Source: Monoplex corrugatus
Lineage: Eukaryota; Mollusca; Gastropoda; Littorinimorpha; Ranellidae
Reading direction: 5' to 3'
Assembly: GCA_030674185.1 (NCBI GenBank)
Contig: CM060311.1
Span: 97,599,513-97,663,512, forward strand
DNA: 64,000 bases
Part shown: positions 1 through 11,320 of the stretch, in pieces
How positions within the stretch are numbered: the stretch's first letter is position 1
Layout: the number at the start of each line of letters is the position of its first letter
Notes under the pieces: generated by a model
Databases searched by the model: none
What the model was told of the DNA's origin: nothing
Seen by the model: the letters and a program-made list of their open reading frames with translations, nothing else
Translations under genes and position numbers: made by a program

Positions 1-2331
1 AAGGAGTGTGAGGAGAGAGACTTTGCCAGTATCAGTTGCAAGGAGGAGATTGTTGAGAATGTGTAGCAGGGCAGTTTCAGTGCTATGGCACTGGCGGTAG
101 GCTGACTGGAAAGGATTGAGAAGATTGTTGGCAGACAGGTGAGAGTTCAGCTGGTTGAGGACAACTTTTTCGATGAGTTTTGACAAGAAAGAGAGATTAG
201 AGATAGGCCGGTAATTTTTCAGTTCATTTGGGTCTAAATTGTATTTCTTGAGGAGAGGGTGAACAATAGCAGACTTGAAAGAATCTGGGACAGTTCCAGT
301 TTGAAGAGAAGTGTTGATGATGTCAGTGATGGATGGGAGGAGAGTAGGGAGACAGTCAGAGTAGAGAGAACCTGGAAGAGGATCCAGTTCGCAGGTTTTG
401 AACGACATGGATCTGATTGTGTTGAGAATTTCTTCTTGTGAGACTGGGGTAAAAGTAGTAAGAGGTGTGCCAGAGAAGGAAGGGTCAGGTGGGCATGGTT
501 GACAGGGTGTACTGTCAAGCCTGTCACGAAGAGTTTGTATTTTGGTGGTGAAATACTTGGAGAATACAGATGGGAGTTCTTCATTTGTGTGTTTTGTTGG
601 GAGAGGTAAATCTTTTCGTGTGCCAAGGAGATGATTCATGGTTGTAAAGAGTTCTCTTGAAGAAGAGGCATTCAGGATTTTGGTTTGGAAATAGCTTGTT
701 TTTTGCAGATGCAATGAGGGTGGATACTTTTGTTTTAGAGGTTGGAAAAGTTGCCTATGTACAGTGAGTTTGGATTTGCGCCAGCGGCGCTCTGATCTGC
801 GGCGGGCACGTTTTGCACAGGCAATCTCATGAGTGAGCCAGGGGGTAGGGGGGCGGTCAGGTAAAAGACGAGTTGTGGCTGGAGCATGAGTGTTCAGAAG
901 ATGGTGGAGAGTAGTATAGAATTCATCGGCAAGGTTGTGTGACTTTTCAGAAAGGAGGCGGGAGGCATCAGATGAAAATGTGGAGAGGTCAATAGATTTG
1001 AGATTGCGTCGAGTCACTGTGCGCGTGGTACGGGAAGGAGGAGAAATGTCAAGAGAACAGAGAATTGCAGAGTGGTCAGATGGAAGGGCTGAAGTTAGAT
1101 GGGTAGAAAGAACTAGGCAGTTGTCAGTAGCTGAATTGTGGTGATCACGAGAAATGATCCAGTCAAGAATGTGACCTTTTTTATGGGTTGGTTCAGAAAT
1201 ATGTTGTGTCATATTGTGATTGGACAGAGAGTTGATGATATGTCTTGTGTCATAACGGTGAGTGTTGTCGTAGTGGACATTGTCACCTAGAATGATGAGA
1301 TTTCCAGGTAAGAGGCAGTAGTAATCAATTAGTTGGTCAAAGTCAGAGAGAAACATGGATGTGGTGAGCTTGTTGGCAGAGCTAGGTGGAGGTCGATAGA
1401 CACAGGAGAAGGTGATGGGGTGAGGGGTGGATTGGAAGGATACTTCAACGTGCTCAAAAGAAGGATGGGAGAAAGGCAGAGACTGCGAGAAAGATAGGCG
1501 GGAATGGAGTGAGTTATTGTAGAGGATGGCGATACCACCACCTCGGGATGGGCGATGGAAAGAAGCAAGCCTATATCCACTCGGAGTGAGATCCGCATGT
1601 ATGGGTTCGTGACCAAGGGGGTTAAGCCAAGTTTCGGAGATAAATACAATGTCAATATGCTCGTCTGTGATGAAGTCAGCAATGACATCGGCTTTGCCGT
1701 CTTTGCACACTGACTGAGCATTAAACAGACACAATTTCAATTTATCACAGTCACATGGCGGTGGCAGAGGTGGAGATGAAGGCGGTACCGACGAGACAGA
1801 AGATGAAGGCAGCACCAGCGGGACAGAAGATGAAGGCAGTACTGACGGGACAGAAGATGAAGGCAGCACCAGCGGGACAGAAGATGAAGGCGGCATCGAC
1901 GAGACAGAAGATGAAGGCGGCACCAGCGGGATAGAAGATGAAGGCGACACCACCAGGACTGAAGATGAAGGCGGCATCGACGAGACAGAAGATGAAGGCG
2001 GCATCGACGAGACAGAAGATGAAGGCGGCACCAGCGGGAGAGAAAGTGAAGGTGGCACCATCAGGACAGAAGGTGAAGATGAAGATGACAGAGGAGAAGG
2101 CGAGGTGTGCAGCAGCAAGGTCGAGGGCAGGGGTAGTGGAGGGAAGACTGGTTCAGCTGGAGGCAGGTTGTGCCAGAGACGGTGGAGACGTCCAGCACGA
2201 CAGGATCGCGCAGTGCGGGGCCTACAACACAGCCCCAACTTGCGTATGCGTAGGTAACCGTCTCCACCGAGATAGCACTTGCTGTGTTTAAGAAGTGACA
2301 GTCCAATTTTTCTAATGCGGGACGCGTCCAT
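1..2331 (-). CDS. LINE ORF2-like protein (endonuclease + start of reverse transcriptase), partial
   Basis: Reading the minus strand from the ATG at 2331 gives 777 codons with no stop, continuing past the left edge of the window. Residues about 1-77 have no recognised domain. Residues about 78-197 are a Pro/Ser/Val-rich internal repeat. An APE-type endonuclease follows, with ISETW near residue 231 and SDHSAI near 418. The start of a reverse transcriptase with KNYRPISNLSFL near 705 and FQSAYRQCHSTETALL further on lies at the left edge. These are hallmarks of CR1/L2/Jockey-group non-LTR retrotransposons; I cannot fix the clade. The endonuclease motif normally written GDFN reads GDN (1279-1287), so one residue is missing. 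An in-frame TAG about 100 nt upstream bounds the ORF. The long open frame suggests a young insertion. Confidence 0.85.
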   Translation of the reverse strand, partial: MDASRIRKIGLSLLKHSKCYLGGDGYLRIRKLGLCCRPRTARSCRAGRLHRLWHNLPPAEPVFPPLPLPSTLLLHTSPSPLSSSSSPSVLMVPPSLSLPLVPPSSSVSSMPPSSSVSSMPPSSSVLVVSPSSSIPLVPPSSSVSSMPPSSSVPLVLPSSSVPSVLPSSSVPLVLPSSSVSSVPPSSPPLPPPCDCDKLKLCLFNAQSVCKDGKADVIADFITDEHIDIVFISETWLNPLGHEPIHADLTPSGYRLASFHRPSRGGGIAILYNNSLHSRLSFSQSLPFSHPSFEHVEVSFQSTPHPITFSCVYRPPPSSANKLTTSMFLSDFDQLIDYYCLLPGNLIILGDNVHYDNTHRYDTRHIINSLSNHNMTQHISEPTHKKGHILDWIISRDHHNSATDNCLVLSTHLTSALPSDHSAILCSLDISPPSRTTRTVTRRNLKSIDLSTFSSDASRLLSEKSHNLADEFYTTLHHLLNTHAPATTRLLPDRPPTPWLTHEIACAKRARRRSERRWRKSKLTVHRQLFQPLKQKYPPSLHLQKTSYFQTKILNASSSRELFTTMNHLLGTRKDLPLPTKHTNEELPSVFSKYFTTKIQTLRDRLDSTPCQPCPPDPSFSGTPLTTFTPVSQEEILNTIRSMSFKTCELDPLPGSLYSDCLPTLLPSITDIINTSLQTGTVPDSFKSAIVHPLLKKYNLDPNELKNYRPISNLSFLSKLIEKVVLNQLNSHLSANNLLNPFQSAYRQCHSTETALLHILNNLLLATDTGKVSLLTLL
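1741..2100 (-). repeat. Coding minisatellite (Pro/Ser-rich) inside the LINE ORF
   Basis: Tandem degenerate units of about 27-39 bp built on CCTTCATCTTCTGTC (minus strand) encode PPSSSVSSM and LPSSSVPLV type segments. Unit lengths stay multiples of three, so the reading frame of the surrounding LINE ORF is kept. The array links an unrecognised N-terminal part to the endonuclease. Confidence 0.8.
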
Positions 2332-2800
2332 TGTTGCAAGCCAGTCGGAAAAGGAAGATATTTGTGGGTTGGTGTGTGGGTTGGTCAGTTCACGATACAC
2401 TTGATTCAGAGAGACAAGAAGAAAATTCAGTGCAGTCTATGCATACGGCAAACTTACAAGCAACAGGAGAATTGTTCATGCACAAACGACAGTCGACTAA
2501 GGTTTAGGAGCTGTAGTGTTGGGGCCAACACAATAGGCCAAAAATGTAAACACAGTTCACAGATAAAATGTCAGACCCGTGCGGCTGAACCAAAATGATG
2601 AAAAGTAGGTATCTAAAACTCCAAAGTCAGAGTATCTGGTAAAACACTCAAAATTCCTAAAAAGTATCCACATCACCACACATCGAGATTCAAAAGGAAC
2701 AAATTGATATAAAATTCAGTGCATAAAATCAAATAGAACCTCGATAAAATCACTGTAAAAACACCACACACACTTTTGCTGCCTGCTGGCGCGATATCAA
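2332..2800. other. LINE 5' flank, no gene seen
   Basis: The minus frame of the LINE stays open for about 100 nt above the ATG and then meets TAG. The rest has no convincing ORF on either strand and probably holds the 5' UTR of the LINE. The boundary of the element is not visible. Confidence 0.4.
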
Positions 2801-2802
2801 CT

Positions 2803-3061
2803 CACATACACACATACATACATACATACATACATACAAACATACATACATACATACATACATACATACATACATACATACATACTACATACATGCATAC
2901 ATGCATACATACATACATACAAACATACATACATACATACACACATACACACATACACACAGACACACAGACATACATACATACAAACAAACAAACAAAC
3001 AAACATACATACATACATACATACATACAAACATACGTACGTACATTCGTACGTACGTACG

Positions 3062-3117
<56 letters not shown>

Positions 3118-3172
3118 TACGTACATACATACATACATACAACATACATACATACATACTCATAACATATCA
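2803..3172. repeat. (CATA)n / (CGTG)n tetranucleotide microsatellite
   Basis: Long runs of CATA, then CAAA, GTAC and finally about 15 GTGC/CGTG units, then CATA again. Reading frames across it (YIHTYIHT, ARTHARTH, VCMYVCMY) are artefacts of the repeat. Confidence 0.95.
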
Positions 3173-3213
3173 CGATGACCAACAACAATACAATGAATCA
3201 CGCGAGTAAACAG

Positions 3214-3352
3214 ACCACAACACAACACAACACAACACAACACAACACAACACAACACAACAGACCACAACACAACACAACACAACACAACACAACACAA
3301 CAGACCACAACACAACACAACACAACACAACACAACACAACACAACAAAATC
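3214..3352. repeat. (ACACA) pentanucleotide array
   Basis: Pentamers ACACA/CACAA, interrupted twice by CAGACC, form a higher-order unit of about 55-60 bp. No gene. Confidence 0.9.
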
Positions 3353-3423
3353 CGTAAAACACAAAACAAACAACCAAATGAAACAACACTCAAGCAGAAC
3401 AGACACAAAAAGATAGAAACAAG

Positions 3424-3559
<136 letters not shown>

Positions 3560-3660
3560 ACATCAACCTATGCAGACTCAAAAGAAGACAAAACAAAACA
3601 AAAGTTGACAAATATCACGGGAAACTTAAGACATACGGACAACATCCAATAAACACACTT

Positions 3661-3664
<4 letters not shown>

Positions 3665-3749
<85 letters not shown>

Positions 3750-3884
3750 TCACCCACACCTACCCACACACACACACACCCACACACACACACACTCACA
3801 CACACACACACTACACAAACACACACACACACACCACACACACACTACACAAACACACACACACACTACACACACACACACTAC

Positions 3885-3915
<31 letters not shown>

Positions 3916-3978
3916 TACACACACACACTACACAAACACACTACACACACACACACACTACACAAACACACACACACA

Positions 3979-4028
<50 letters not shown>

Positions 4029-4066
4029 TCACACCCACGCACGCACGCACACATGCACACACACAG
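3665..4066. repeat. (AC)n block with CTACACAA interruptions
   Basis: A pure (AC)n run (3665-3745) is followed by (AC)n broken at intervals by CTACACAA or CACC, giving a loose higher-order periodicity. It ends where the minus-strand LINE remnant begins, so it may have grown from the simple-repeat 3' tail of that element. Confidence 0.9.
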
Positions 4067-4069
4067 TGT

Positions 4070-5215
4070 GACAATCTTCCCTGTACTCAAGCTGTCTTTT
4101 CCCTTTCTTCACGTTACCTTATCTCTGTTTCAGGAAAAACCCAATCACTTTCTATTCCTCACTGCAGGAATCTACGCAGTGTTACTTTTGAGATGATACC
4201 AATGTTAGTCTGATTAATGATAGCTCTTGTTTTTCCTTTCATAGTAGGCTTTCGGCCACTCCTTCTCTCTGTTCCTTCTGAGTAAGAGGATCAGTGGCAT
4301 GATGGCTCGCATTTCGTTCGTGAAGATATGTATGATTTTGGGCGCCTAAGGACTTTCCAAAGTGCCTGCAAGTTTGTCGGCCCGTTCATTTCCCTTAACA
4401 CCAGCGTGTCCAGGGCAGTAGGTCCACGTGAGATTTTTTTACGTCGATACTGCTCATTGCTTTGTGCCATTCTGGGATTCCTATTCTGCACTTTCTGAAG
4501 TAGATTTATCGATTCAGTCAGGATGAAGGCTTGGCTTTCTTTCATGTCGTCATCCAGTGAGGTTAACCATTGCCTCAGTTTCCATAGTTAGACTGAAGGT
4601 CGTGATATCATATGTAGCGTTTTCTTCATGTTTGGTGTTTCCATTCTGTTTGACAGTGAAGCCCCATCCAGGTTTGTTATTGGTGACTGAGCCACCTGTG
4701 TATATGATTATATCTTTGGGTTTGCAGCTTAGTTGTTCCATGAATAGTTGAATTTCTGCATTTGTTTTCCATTCTGGCCATTCACGACAATGTCCTCGTA
4801 GATTTTTTTTTTCATTTTTGGTATGATTGTTTTGTATAGGATTTTGTATAGGATTTTGTATAGGATTTTGTATAGGATTTTGAAACGGTTTGGATTTTTT
4901 TCCATTCTGTCAGTTGACACATGCTGAATGAATTCTTCTGCCTGTCCCATCCATGATTTTCCACGTTGGATTCTGTTGCTTTTTGCTGTTTCGTCTATCT
5001 TGTGAAGTGGATTTTCCAGGTTTTCCAGTGCCCTGAATGGCTTGGTGTAGCTTGGTATCCAGATTATGTCATTATCAATTGTGTATTTTTCTTCTTTTTT
5101 GTCTTGACTGTACTGAAGAAAAGTCAAGCAGGTATCGCATAGTCTTCGTGGGTGTGTCTTTTGTGGTTCTGAGGATCACTCTCATTGCTTCGTTTTGTAT
5201 TGTGTCTGGTTTCAA
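4070..5215 (-). pseudogene. RNase H-bearing non-LTR retrotransposon remnant (I/Nimb-like), 3' portion
   Basis: Minus-strand frames, broken by several frameshifts, give in order: the end of a reverse transcriptase (DTIQNEAMRVILRTTKDTP, about 5215-5150), a connection segment (RGKSWMGQAEEFIQHV, about 4970-4915), an RNase HI domain (IIIYTGGSVTNNKPGWGFTV ... FSLTMETEA, about 4715-4570) and a tail (TRAIINQTNIGIISKVTLRR, about 4240-4165). The RNase H motif that should read DGS reads GGS, and a downstream catalytic Asp reads Glu (ILTES). The domain is therefore dead. A 12-bp unit (CCTATACAAAAT) is repeated four times at 4836-4883 within the frame. Confidence 0.8.
4836..4883. repeat. 12-bp tandem repeat inside LINE remnant
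   Basis: Four copies of GTATAGGATTTT on the plus strand, encoding repeated KILY on the minus strand of the retrotransposon remnant. Confidence 0.9.
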
Positions 5216-5221
5216 AAGATT

Positions 5222-5766
5222 TGTCAGTGACATTGGCAGAATCGGCCAAGCCAAAACAGCATTCAAGAAGATGACAAGCATTCTTACCAACAAATGCCTA
5301 TCAATCAACATCAGGAAGAGAGTTCTTGAATGTTATATAGAACCAATACTGTTGTACGGATGCGAGGCGTGGACAGTCAACAAACAAAGCCAGAACAAGA
5401 TTGAGGCAGCTGAGATGTGGTTTCTAAGAAGAATGTTGAGAGTTCCATGGACAGCAAAGAAAACAAACGAGACAGTCTTGATGGAGGCAGACACAAGTAG
5501 ATCACTCATAAGGAACATTAGGAAAAGACAGGCAACATTTATAGGCCATTTTATGAGGAAGGGGGATTTGGAGCACCTGGTCACAACGGGAAAGCTGGAG
5601 GGAAGGAGAGCACCGGGTAAACCCAGGGAGAAAATGCTGGACGGACTTGCAGAGTGGCTGGGGACGAGGAGGGTGGGGGAGATGCTGGGGGCAACGAGAG
5701 ATAGAGACAGATGGAAGTCCATGATCGCCAACGTCATGCGGCAGGGCACCTGATGATGATGATGAC
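5222..5766 (+). pseudogene. RTE-like LINE, C-terminal fragment (copy A)
   Basis: Open frame with AKTAFKKMTSILTNKCLSIN, ILLYGCEAWTVNKQSQNK, EMWFLRRMLRVPWTAKKTN, RQATFIGHFMRKGDLEHLVT and WKSMIANVMRQGT. This is the C-terminal region that follows the reverse transcriptase in a widespread RTE-like family. The endonuclease and polymerase core are missing, so the copy is 5'-truncated. The stop is followed by (TGA)n, the short 3' tail usual for RTE elements. Two related copies are at 12952 and 20779. It abuts the minus-strand RNase H LINE remnant on its left. Confidence 0.85.
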
Positions 5767-6768
5767 GATTGTTATGAGGCCAAGTCCGTCGTCGATGACA
5801 CTAGGTATTACAGCTTGGTGTCCAGATTATGTGATTCTCAAGGTCACTGTGACCTTGAAGAAGCATAAGATGAAATAGAACTTGACGTGAAGCGAGGATA
5901 ATTTAAGTTAACAAGAAACACCACGAAGGTGGGGATGGGACCCACAGCACCAATACCTCACCACTCTCCGGACACTCACCTCCCAAGCTCCCGACGCCAC
6001 TCGATAGTCATTTCATCAAGCAAAGGGGGGGCTATCCACGCGTTGCATGACCCATTCGGACCCAGTCATCAGTTTCCTTGTTTACAGACCGAATAGCTTG
6101 GTGTAGCTTGGTATCCAGATTATGTCATTATCAATGTCACAGTGACCTTGAGTAAGCATCAGATGAAATAGAGGAAAATGTTGTACAACCATAAATATTG
6201 TTAGGAGTCCCTGAAATAAAGTGCTCTTCAGATATCCTCCTGACAAAATGCTATATTGTGCTTATATGTATTCACGACTCCTCGACGGTCTACACCCTTG
6301 ACGCAAATTCTTAATAAAAATCCATTCTGAAACAGTTGAGACCGATAATCTGGCTGACTCATTTTTCTCACAGACAGACAGAGACACAGACACTCTGTCG
6401 ACATGAAATTACAACGATGTAAAATAAGAAAAGAACAAAAGACAGAGAAAGAGAGGGGGGAGGGGGGACGGAGGGGCGCCAACAAGAGAGGGTGTGCAGT
6501 CCAAGGGACACAACTGTAGCATATTGCCAACTTGCTTGAAGTCAATGGCAATAGCCTCCCCTCCAGATCATTACCTTCGGTCGGATTACCGATCCGCTAC
6601 CGGAAAAACGAGTTAGCCTACCTACTAAGGGAGGGGGCGGGGGCGGAGAGAGAGGGGGGAGCGAGAGAGAGAGAGGATTTACAGTCCAGGAGACACAACT
6701 GTAGCATATTGCCAAATGTTTTCTGTGGCCTTTTTCGCCGATGGCGACGGTCGGCAACGGAAAATTAG
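5767..6768. repeat. Direct repeats with AGGTCA palindrome and a local duplication; no gene
   Basis: A segment starting AGCTTGGTGTCCAGATTATG is present at 5812-5879, a related one at 6093-6171, and part of it again at 5040-5078. The 5838-5858 copy contains the inverted repeat AGGTCA-CTG-TGACCT. A second pair, starting CAGTCCA and running through ACACAACTGTAGCATATTGC, lies at 6499-6532 and 6681-6714 with purine-rich sequence between. No coding region is supported. Confidence 0.6.
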
Positions 6769-7476
6769 TTATCTTAAAACACAGCGATGCTCATGGCTAA
6801 AACAACCAATGCGCGATCGGCACGGTTTCTGACAACTACAGTAGTAGTATACTGTGGAGTCATCCACTGTGGGGCATTTGCGTCTTTGTCTAGCCTCTAT
6901 AGCGCGCTCGACTCTATCCTCTTCACAGCTCTTTGCTCCCGCGTAAACAGCCGCTCTCCACCCCACTCGATCCTGGGCAACCGTATCCCAGTTCGCAACA
7001 TTGATACAAAATTCTATCATGGACGTTTTACACTGGTCCTTGAAGCGAAGCTTGGGTCGTCCAACGTTACGCGTGCCCTCAGACAGTTCCCCATACAGTA
7101 TCTGCTTGGGGATTCTGGAGTTATCCATGCGCACAACGTGACCAAGCCACCTGAGACGCCGAGACCGCAGGATGGGACATAGTGACTGAATGCCAGCTCT
7201 TTTGAGCACTTCTGTATCCAGGACTCTATCTTGACATTTAAGTTTTAAATTTTTTCATAAACACCTCATATGAAAACTATTTAACCTCCTCTCCTGACCA
7301 GCATACAAGGTCCACGTCTCACTCCCCGTAAAGGAGTGTTGAGAGGACGTATGTTTAGTAAATTAGAGTCTTGGTTTTTATCCTAAGCTTATCATTTTCC
7401 CATGCTCTTTTCACAAGTTTCTTGAATGCGGCTGTAGCCTTTCCTATTCTACTTGTCAATTCCTCATCCAAATGTT
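6769..7476 (-). pseudogene. LINE C-terminal fragment with terminal zinc-finger-like motif
   Basis: The minus strand encodes HLDEELTSRIGKA and AFKKLVKRAWENDKL (about 7475-7390) and LLYG/WTLYAGQERRLNSF (about 7320-7270). After frameshifts comes an open segment of 146 codons (7209-6769) with SRRLRWLGHVVRMDNSRIPK, GRPKLRFKDQCK and a Cys/His end, YYCSCQKPCRSRIGCFSHEH. This matches the post-polymerase tail of a LINE family common in invertebrate genomes. It lacks endonuclease and polymerase core. A TTAA foldback element sits exactly at its upstream edge (7477). Confidence 0.8.
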
Positions 7477-7687
7477 TTAACCCTTTGACTCCCGTGCCCA
7501 GTCCACCAGCATCCTTCATTGTCCACCATGCTAGCCAAGCAAAAAATTACCCTTTGACTTCCTTACCCGATCCAAGCAAGACCTTAACCCTTTGACTTCC
7601 TCACCCTTTCCACCAGCTTCCTCTGAGGGAGTCATAAGGGTTAAATTTTTGCAGGTGGGTGAATAGGTGCGGGAGTCAAAGGGTTAA
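7477..7687. mobile_element. TTAA foldback element, composite form (copy 1)
   Basis: It is bounded by TTAA on both sides with 18-bp identical inverted termini (TTAACCCTTTGACTCCCG). An inner inverted pair bounded by TTAA (7584-7644) is nested inside. TTAA ends suggest piggyBac-type transposition; there is no coding capacity. Matching composites are at 57931, 59854 and 61391. Confidence 0.8.
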
Positions 7688-8376
7688 GCCAACGGCGATA
7701 GCCTCCCCCTGCAGACCTTTATCTGGTCAGGACACCGCTCATTTAGCGGAAAATGATGTTACCTGTTCAAGGTCGGCCGTCGGCCACTTAACCGGCACCC
7801 ACCTGGCTTATAAGGTGAGGAGACTGATTGGTTCTTCTGACAGGACCGTGGGCTCCAGATCTGATGTCTCTCTGTTCTGCTTGCTGCCCATCTTAATGCT
7901 CCAGCCATTCTGGTTGTATCGGCTTAGTTTCGATTTCAGTTTCAGTTTCTCAAGATGACGTCTCCGCGCTCGTTAACGAATTCCATATGCACTAACGTCA
8001 CAGGTGCCATGTGTATGGTGATCATGGCACAAGCCTTAAGTCTGCACATAAACCCCTGAGCTGGCCAGGTCCTGAGGCCCTACCTAGACTGTTTTACCTA
8101 GTCTATATGTTATACTGGTACTGTATCAGCCTATCACTGGAATGATCTTGGTTACATGTAAATGACATGTGTAGTGAGTGTATCTTATCTTCAGAAAAAG
8201 GAACATATATATATAAAGTAAATAAATGAATAATTAAAGGTCTGAATCACAACACAACTGGCTATTCTGTATAAACTGATCTCACATAACAGAAAGACAC
8301 CACCACCCCTCCCCCCAGTCAATGCGCAAAGCCTCAGCTGTCTATCAACTAGGTGAATGTCATGCTTGTTACATGT
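7688..8376. other. No gene seen
   Basis: No supported coding region or recognisable repeat. The short plus-strand ORF at 7659-7958 has no recognisable domain. Confidence 0.5.
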
Positions 8377-8508
8377 AGTAGTAGTAGTTGGGACTGGCTT
8401 TCAATGGCCTAGGCCTTGCGGCCTATTTACGTCCCCTCTTTCTCAACTATTTATAAAACAGGTGTTAATGCGCATTTTCTTTTTGTTTGCACAAGCCTAA
8501 TCAGGCCT

Positions 8509-9489
8509 TTAATCATCATAATCGAAGAAAAGTTCTTTGAATTTTGGAATTTCGTCCAAAAAATTCTTGAATTTGTTAGTATCTTGTGCAAATTTTATGT
8601 TAGTTGGGAGTTTATTCCACAAAGGGGCTACTCGATGTGAAAAAGAAAATGTTCTTGTGTTAGTACGACAGTGCTGAATAAATATCTTTCCTTCCTTGTT
8701 TCTTGTGATATTACATTGTGAAACAGAAAAGAGTGAGTCAACACAAATATTATCAACTCCATTAAATATCTTATACGTTTGAATAAGGTCACCTCTTGTC
8801 CTTCTGCCTTTAAGTGAGTGTAATTTCAAATACTTCAATCGTTCTGCGTAAGATTTATCTTTGCATTCTTTTAATAGCTTTGTTGCACGTCTTTGTACTC
8901 TTTCTATTTCAGCTGACTGTCTTTTCAAGAATGGACACCATATTGCATTTGCATATTCCAAATGTGGTCTAACAAAAGATTTATATAGTCTTAGAAATAT
9001 ATCCTTATCTAAGTAAGAAAAGCTTCTAATAACTCCCAACATTTGATTTGCTTTATTAACTATTTTACCAATATGTAAATCGAAGGACAACATGCTGTCG
9101 AAAGTTACTCCCAAGTCCTTTTCCTCTTTTAGGATTTTTATCTGCTTTATGCTGTCATTTTGTCTCATATAATATGTGTGTTCTTGGTTGGTTTTACCAA
9201 TATGTAGAACACCACACTTAGAAATATTGAAATATAGATTCCATACATCTGACCAATCTTGGAGTTTATATATATCATTTTGTAAACCCGCGAATTGAGA
9301 TGTGTTGTCATATAGTTTTGTATAATCTGCAAATATTTTGCAGGTGCTATTTAGTGATATTGGCAAGTCATTTATAAACACTGTGAATAGTATTGGGCCC
9401 AGGATACTACCCTGAGGTATTCCACTTAAAACCTTAGCTTTATTAGATCTTTCACCACCTACTCTCACATGCTGTACTCGATCTTTCAA
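8509..9489 (-). pseudogene. CR1-like reverse transcriptase, second part, catalytic motif lost
   Basis: This continues the polymerase after the frameshift: GIPQGSILGPILFTVFINDL, then FADYTKLY (9322-9333) where the family has F/YADD. The second catalytic Asp is Tyr by a single G-to-T change, so this copy could not polymerise even without the frameshift. Downstream are RPHLEYANAIWCPFLKR, VQRRATKLLKE and GRRTRGDLIQTYKIFNGV, typical of the CR1 thumb and C-terminal region, ending FKELFFDYDD. Confidence 0.9.
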
Positions 9490-11320
9490 AAAAACCTTGT
9501 ATCCAGTTTAATAGTTTGCCAGATATACCATAAGCAGACAATTTGACTAGTAACCTTTCATGGGGCACAGTATCAAAGGCCTTCTTAAAATCTAAGTATA
9601 TAACATCAACATTATGACCATCATCTATTCTTTTTGTCATATCTTCTACTACTTCAAGTAATTGCGTTACACAGGGTCGCTTTTTACGAAACCCGTGCTG
9701 ACATTTTGCATACAATTCATTATCCGTAAAGTGAGTTACTATTGAATCTCTAATTATGCTTTCTAACACTTTACATATCACACAAGTCAGGCTGATTGGT
9801 CTATAGTTTCCTGGATCTGCTTTAGAACCCTTTTTAAACAAGGTTGTTACTTCAGCTGTCTTCCAGTCTTGTGGTAGGGTACCTGATTCTAATGTCTTGT
9901 TGAACAAAGAACATAGTGGGACTGATAGTTCATCACCTAGTTCTTTTAAAACTTTTGAAGGAATATGGTCAGGTCCCTGTGCTTTATTTGGTTTTAAGTT
10001 AACTAATTTATCAATCACTGCTTTTAAGGTAATTCTTACCTCTGACAAGGATACACGATTTGAATATGCACATTCAGCCAGTAAGGGTATATTTGTTACA
10101 TCTTCCCGTGTAAAAACACCAACAAAGAAGTCATTTAGAGTTTCTGCTTTTTCCTTATCATTTACGGCCAAGGATCTATCTGGTTTAATTAGAGCACCTA
10201 CATCTGTATTGATTTTTAACTTATTTTGGACATACTTCCAAACTAATTTAGGATTATCTTTACTATCTTTAGCAACCTTTTTTTCATATTCCCTTTTTGT
10301 TACCTTTAACAGTTTTGTGCATTTATTTCTTTCCCGTATGTAATTCATATAATTCACTCCTGATTTAGTATTCAAGTATCTTTTAAATAATTTGTATTTC
10401 TTTTTAATGCTTCTCATAGCTTTTTTATTCATCCAGATTGGGGTATATTTCTTCCTAGCATTTTTCCTTATTTTGGGGATGCACTTCTCCATTCCTTCAT
10501 GTATAGTATTCTTTATATACTTCCAGGTTTCCTCTATGTCCATATCTGATATAACCTTCCAATCATGTTCACCTATTATACTTCTTAATTTAGAGTAGTC
10601 CCCCCGATTCAAATTATAAATAAATTCTACTTGATCTGTAACTTTAAGCTTTTCCAAATTTAAATGAAATGATAAGACGTCATGGTCACTTTTACCCACT
10701 GGTTCGAGATGTACAACTTCTGAAATAAATGTATCATCGTTAACTAAAACCCAGTCATCAAGAGTTGGGTTTTGCCTTGGTCTTCTTCTTGTTGGTTTAG
10801 TCACCTTTTGAATTAAGAATGAATCCTGCACCTGTCTCATGATCTCATTTCCTTTTATCCCGGACCATTTTCCATCCCAGTGAACATTAGGATAATTGAA
10901 ATCGCCCATAATGCATATCTTATCATATTTTAACATTTTGTCTGATTTTAAGACTTCAAATAGTTTATTATTATTCTCTACCGTACTGATGTTAGGATTT
11001 CTATACACACATCCAATCAACACTTTACCATTACACACACAAACAAAAGTACACCACACACTTTCTTGATACTTATACTCATCAAATTCATCACACTCTC
11101 GAGCATTCAGGTGTTTATCCACATATACGGCTACACCTCGCTGGTGATCCCTATTAATGAACATGTCAAAATTAGGGATGCAAAACTCTTTCTCACAAAA
11201 ATTTTGTAAATTCTTAGGTATTAATTCAGTTAATGCAATTACACTTGGATGAATATTATCAATCCTAGAAAATAACTCTTCTTTTTTATTCAAGAAACCA
11301 TCAACATTAGAACATAACAC
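9452..11320 (-). pseudogene. CR1-like endonuclease / reverse transcriptase, first part of broken ORF
   Basis: 622 codons. The APE-type endonuclease shows NVDGFLNKKEEL at the start, ALTEL, GDFNYPNVHWD and GKSDHDVLSF. The reverse transcriptase then shows NYRPISLTCVICKVLE, CQHGFRKKRPCVTQLL and VIYLDFKKAFDTVPHERLL (palm motif A), after which the frame is lost. The break falls in a 7-A run at 9488-9494 (7 T on the coding strand). The protein continues in another frame below, so one inserted base accounts for it. Confidence 0.9.
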
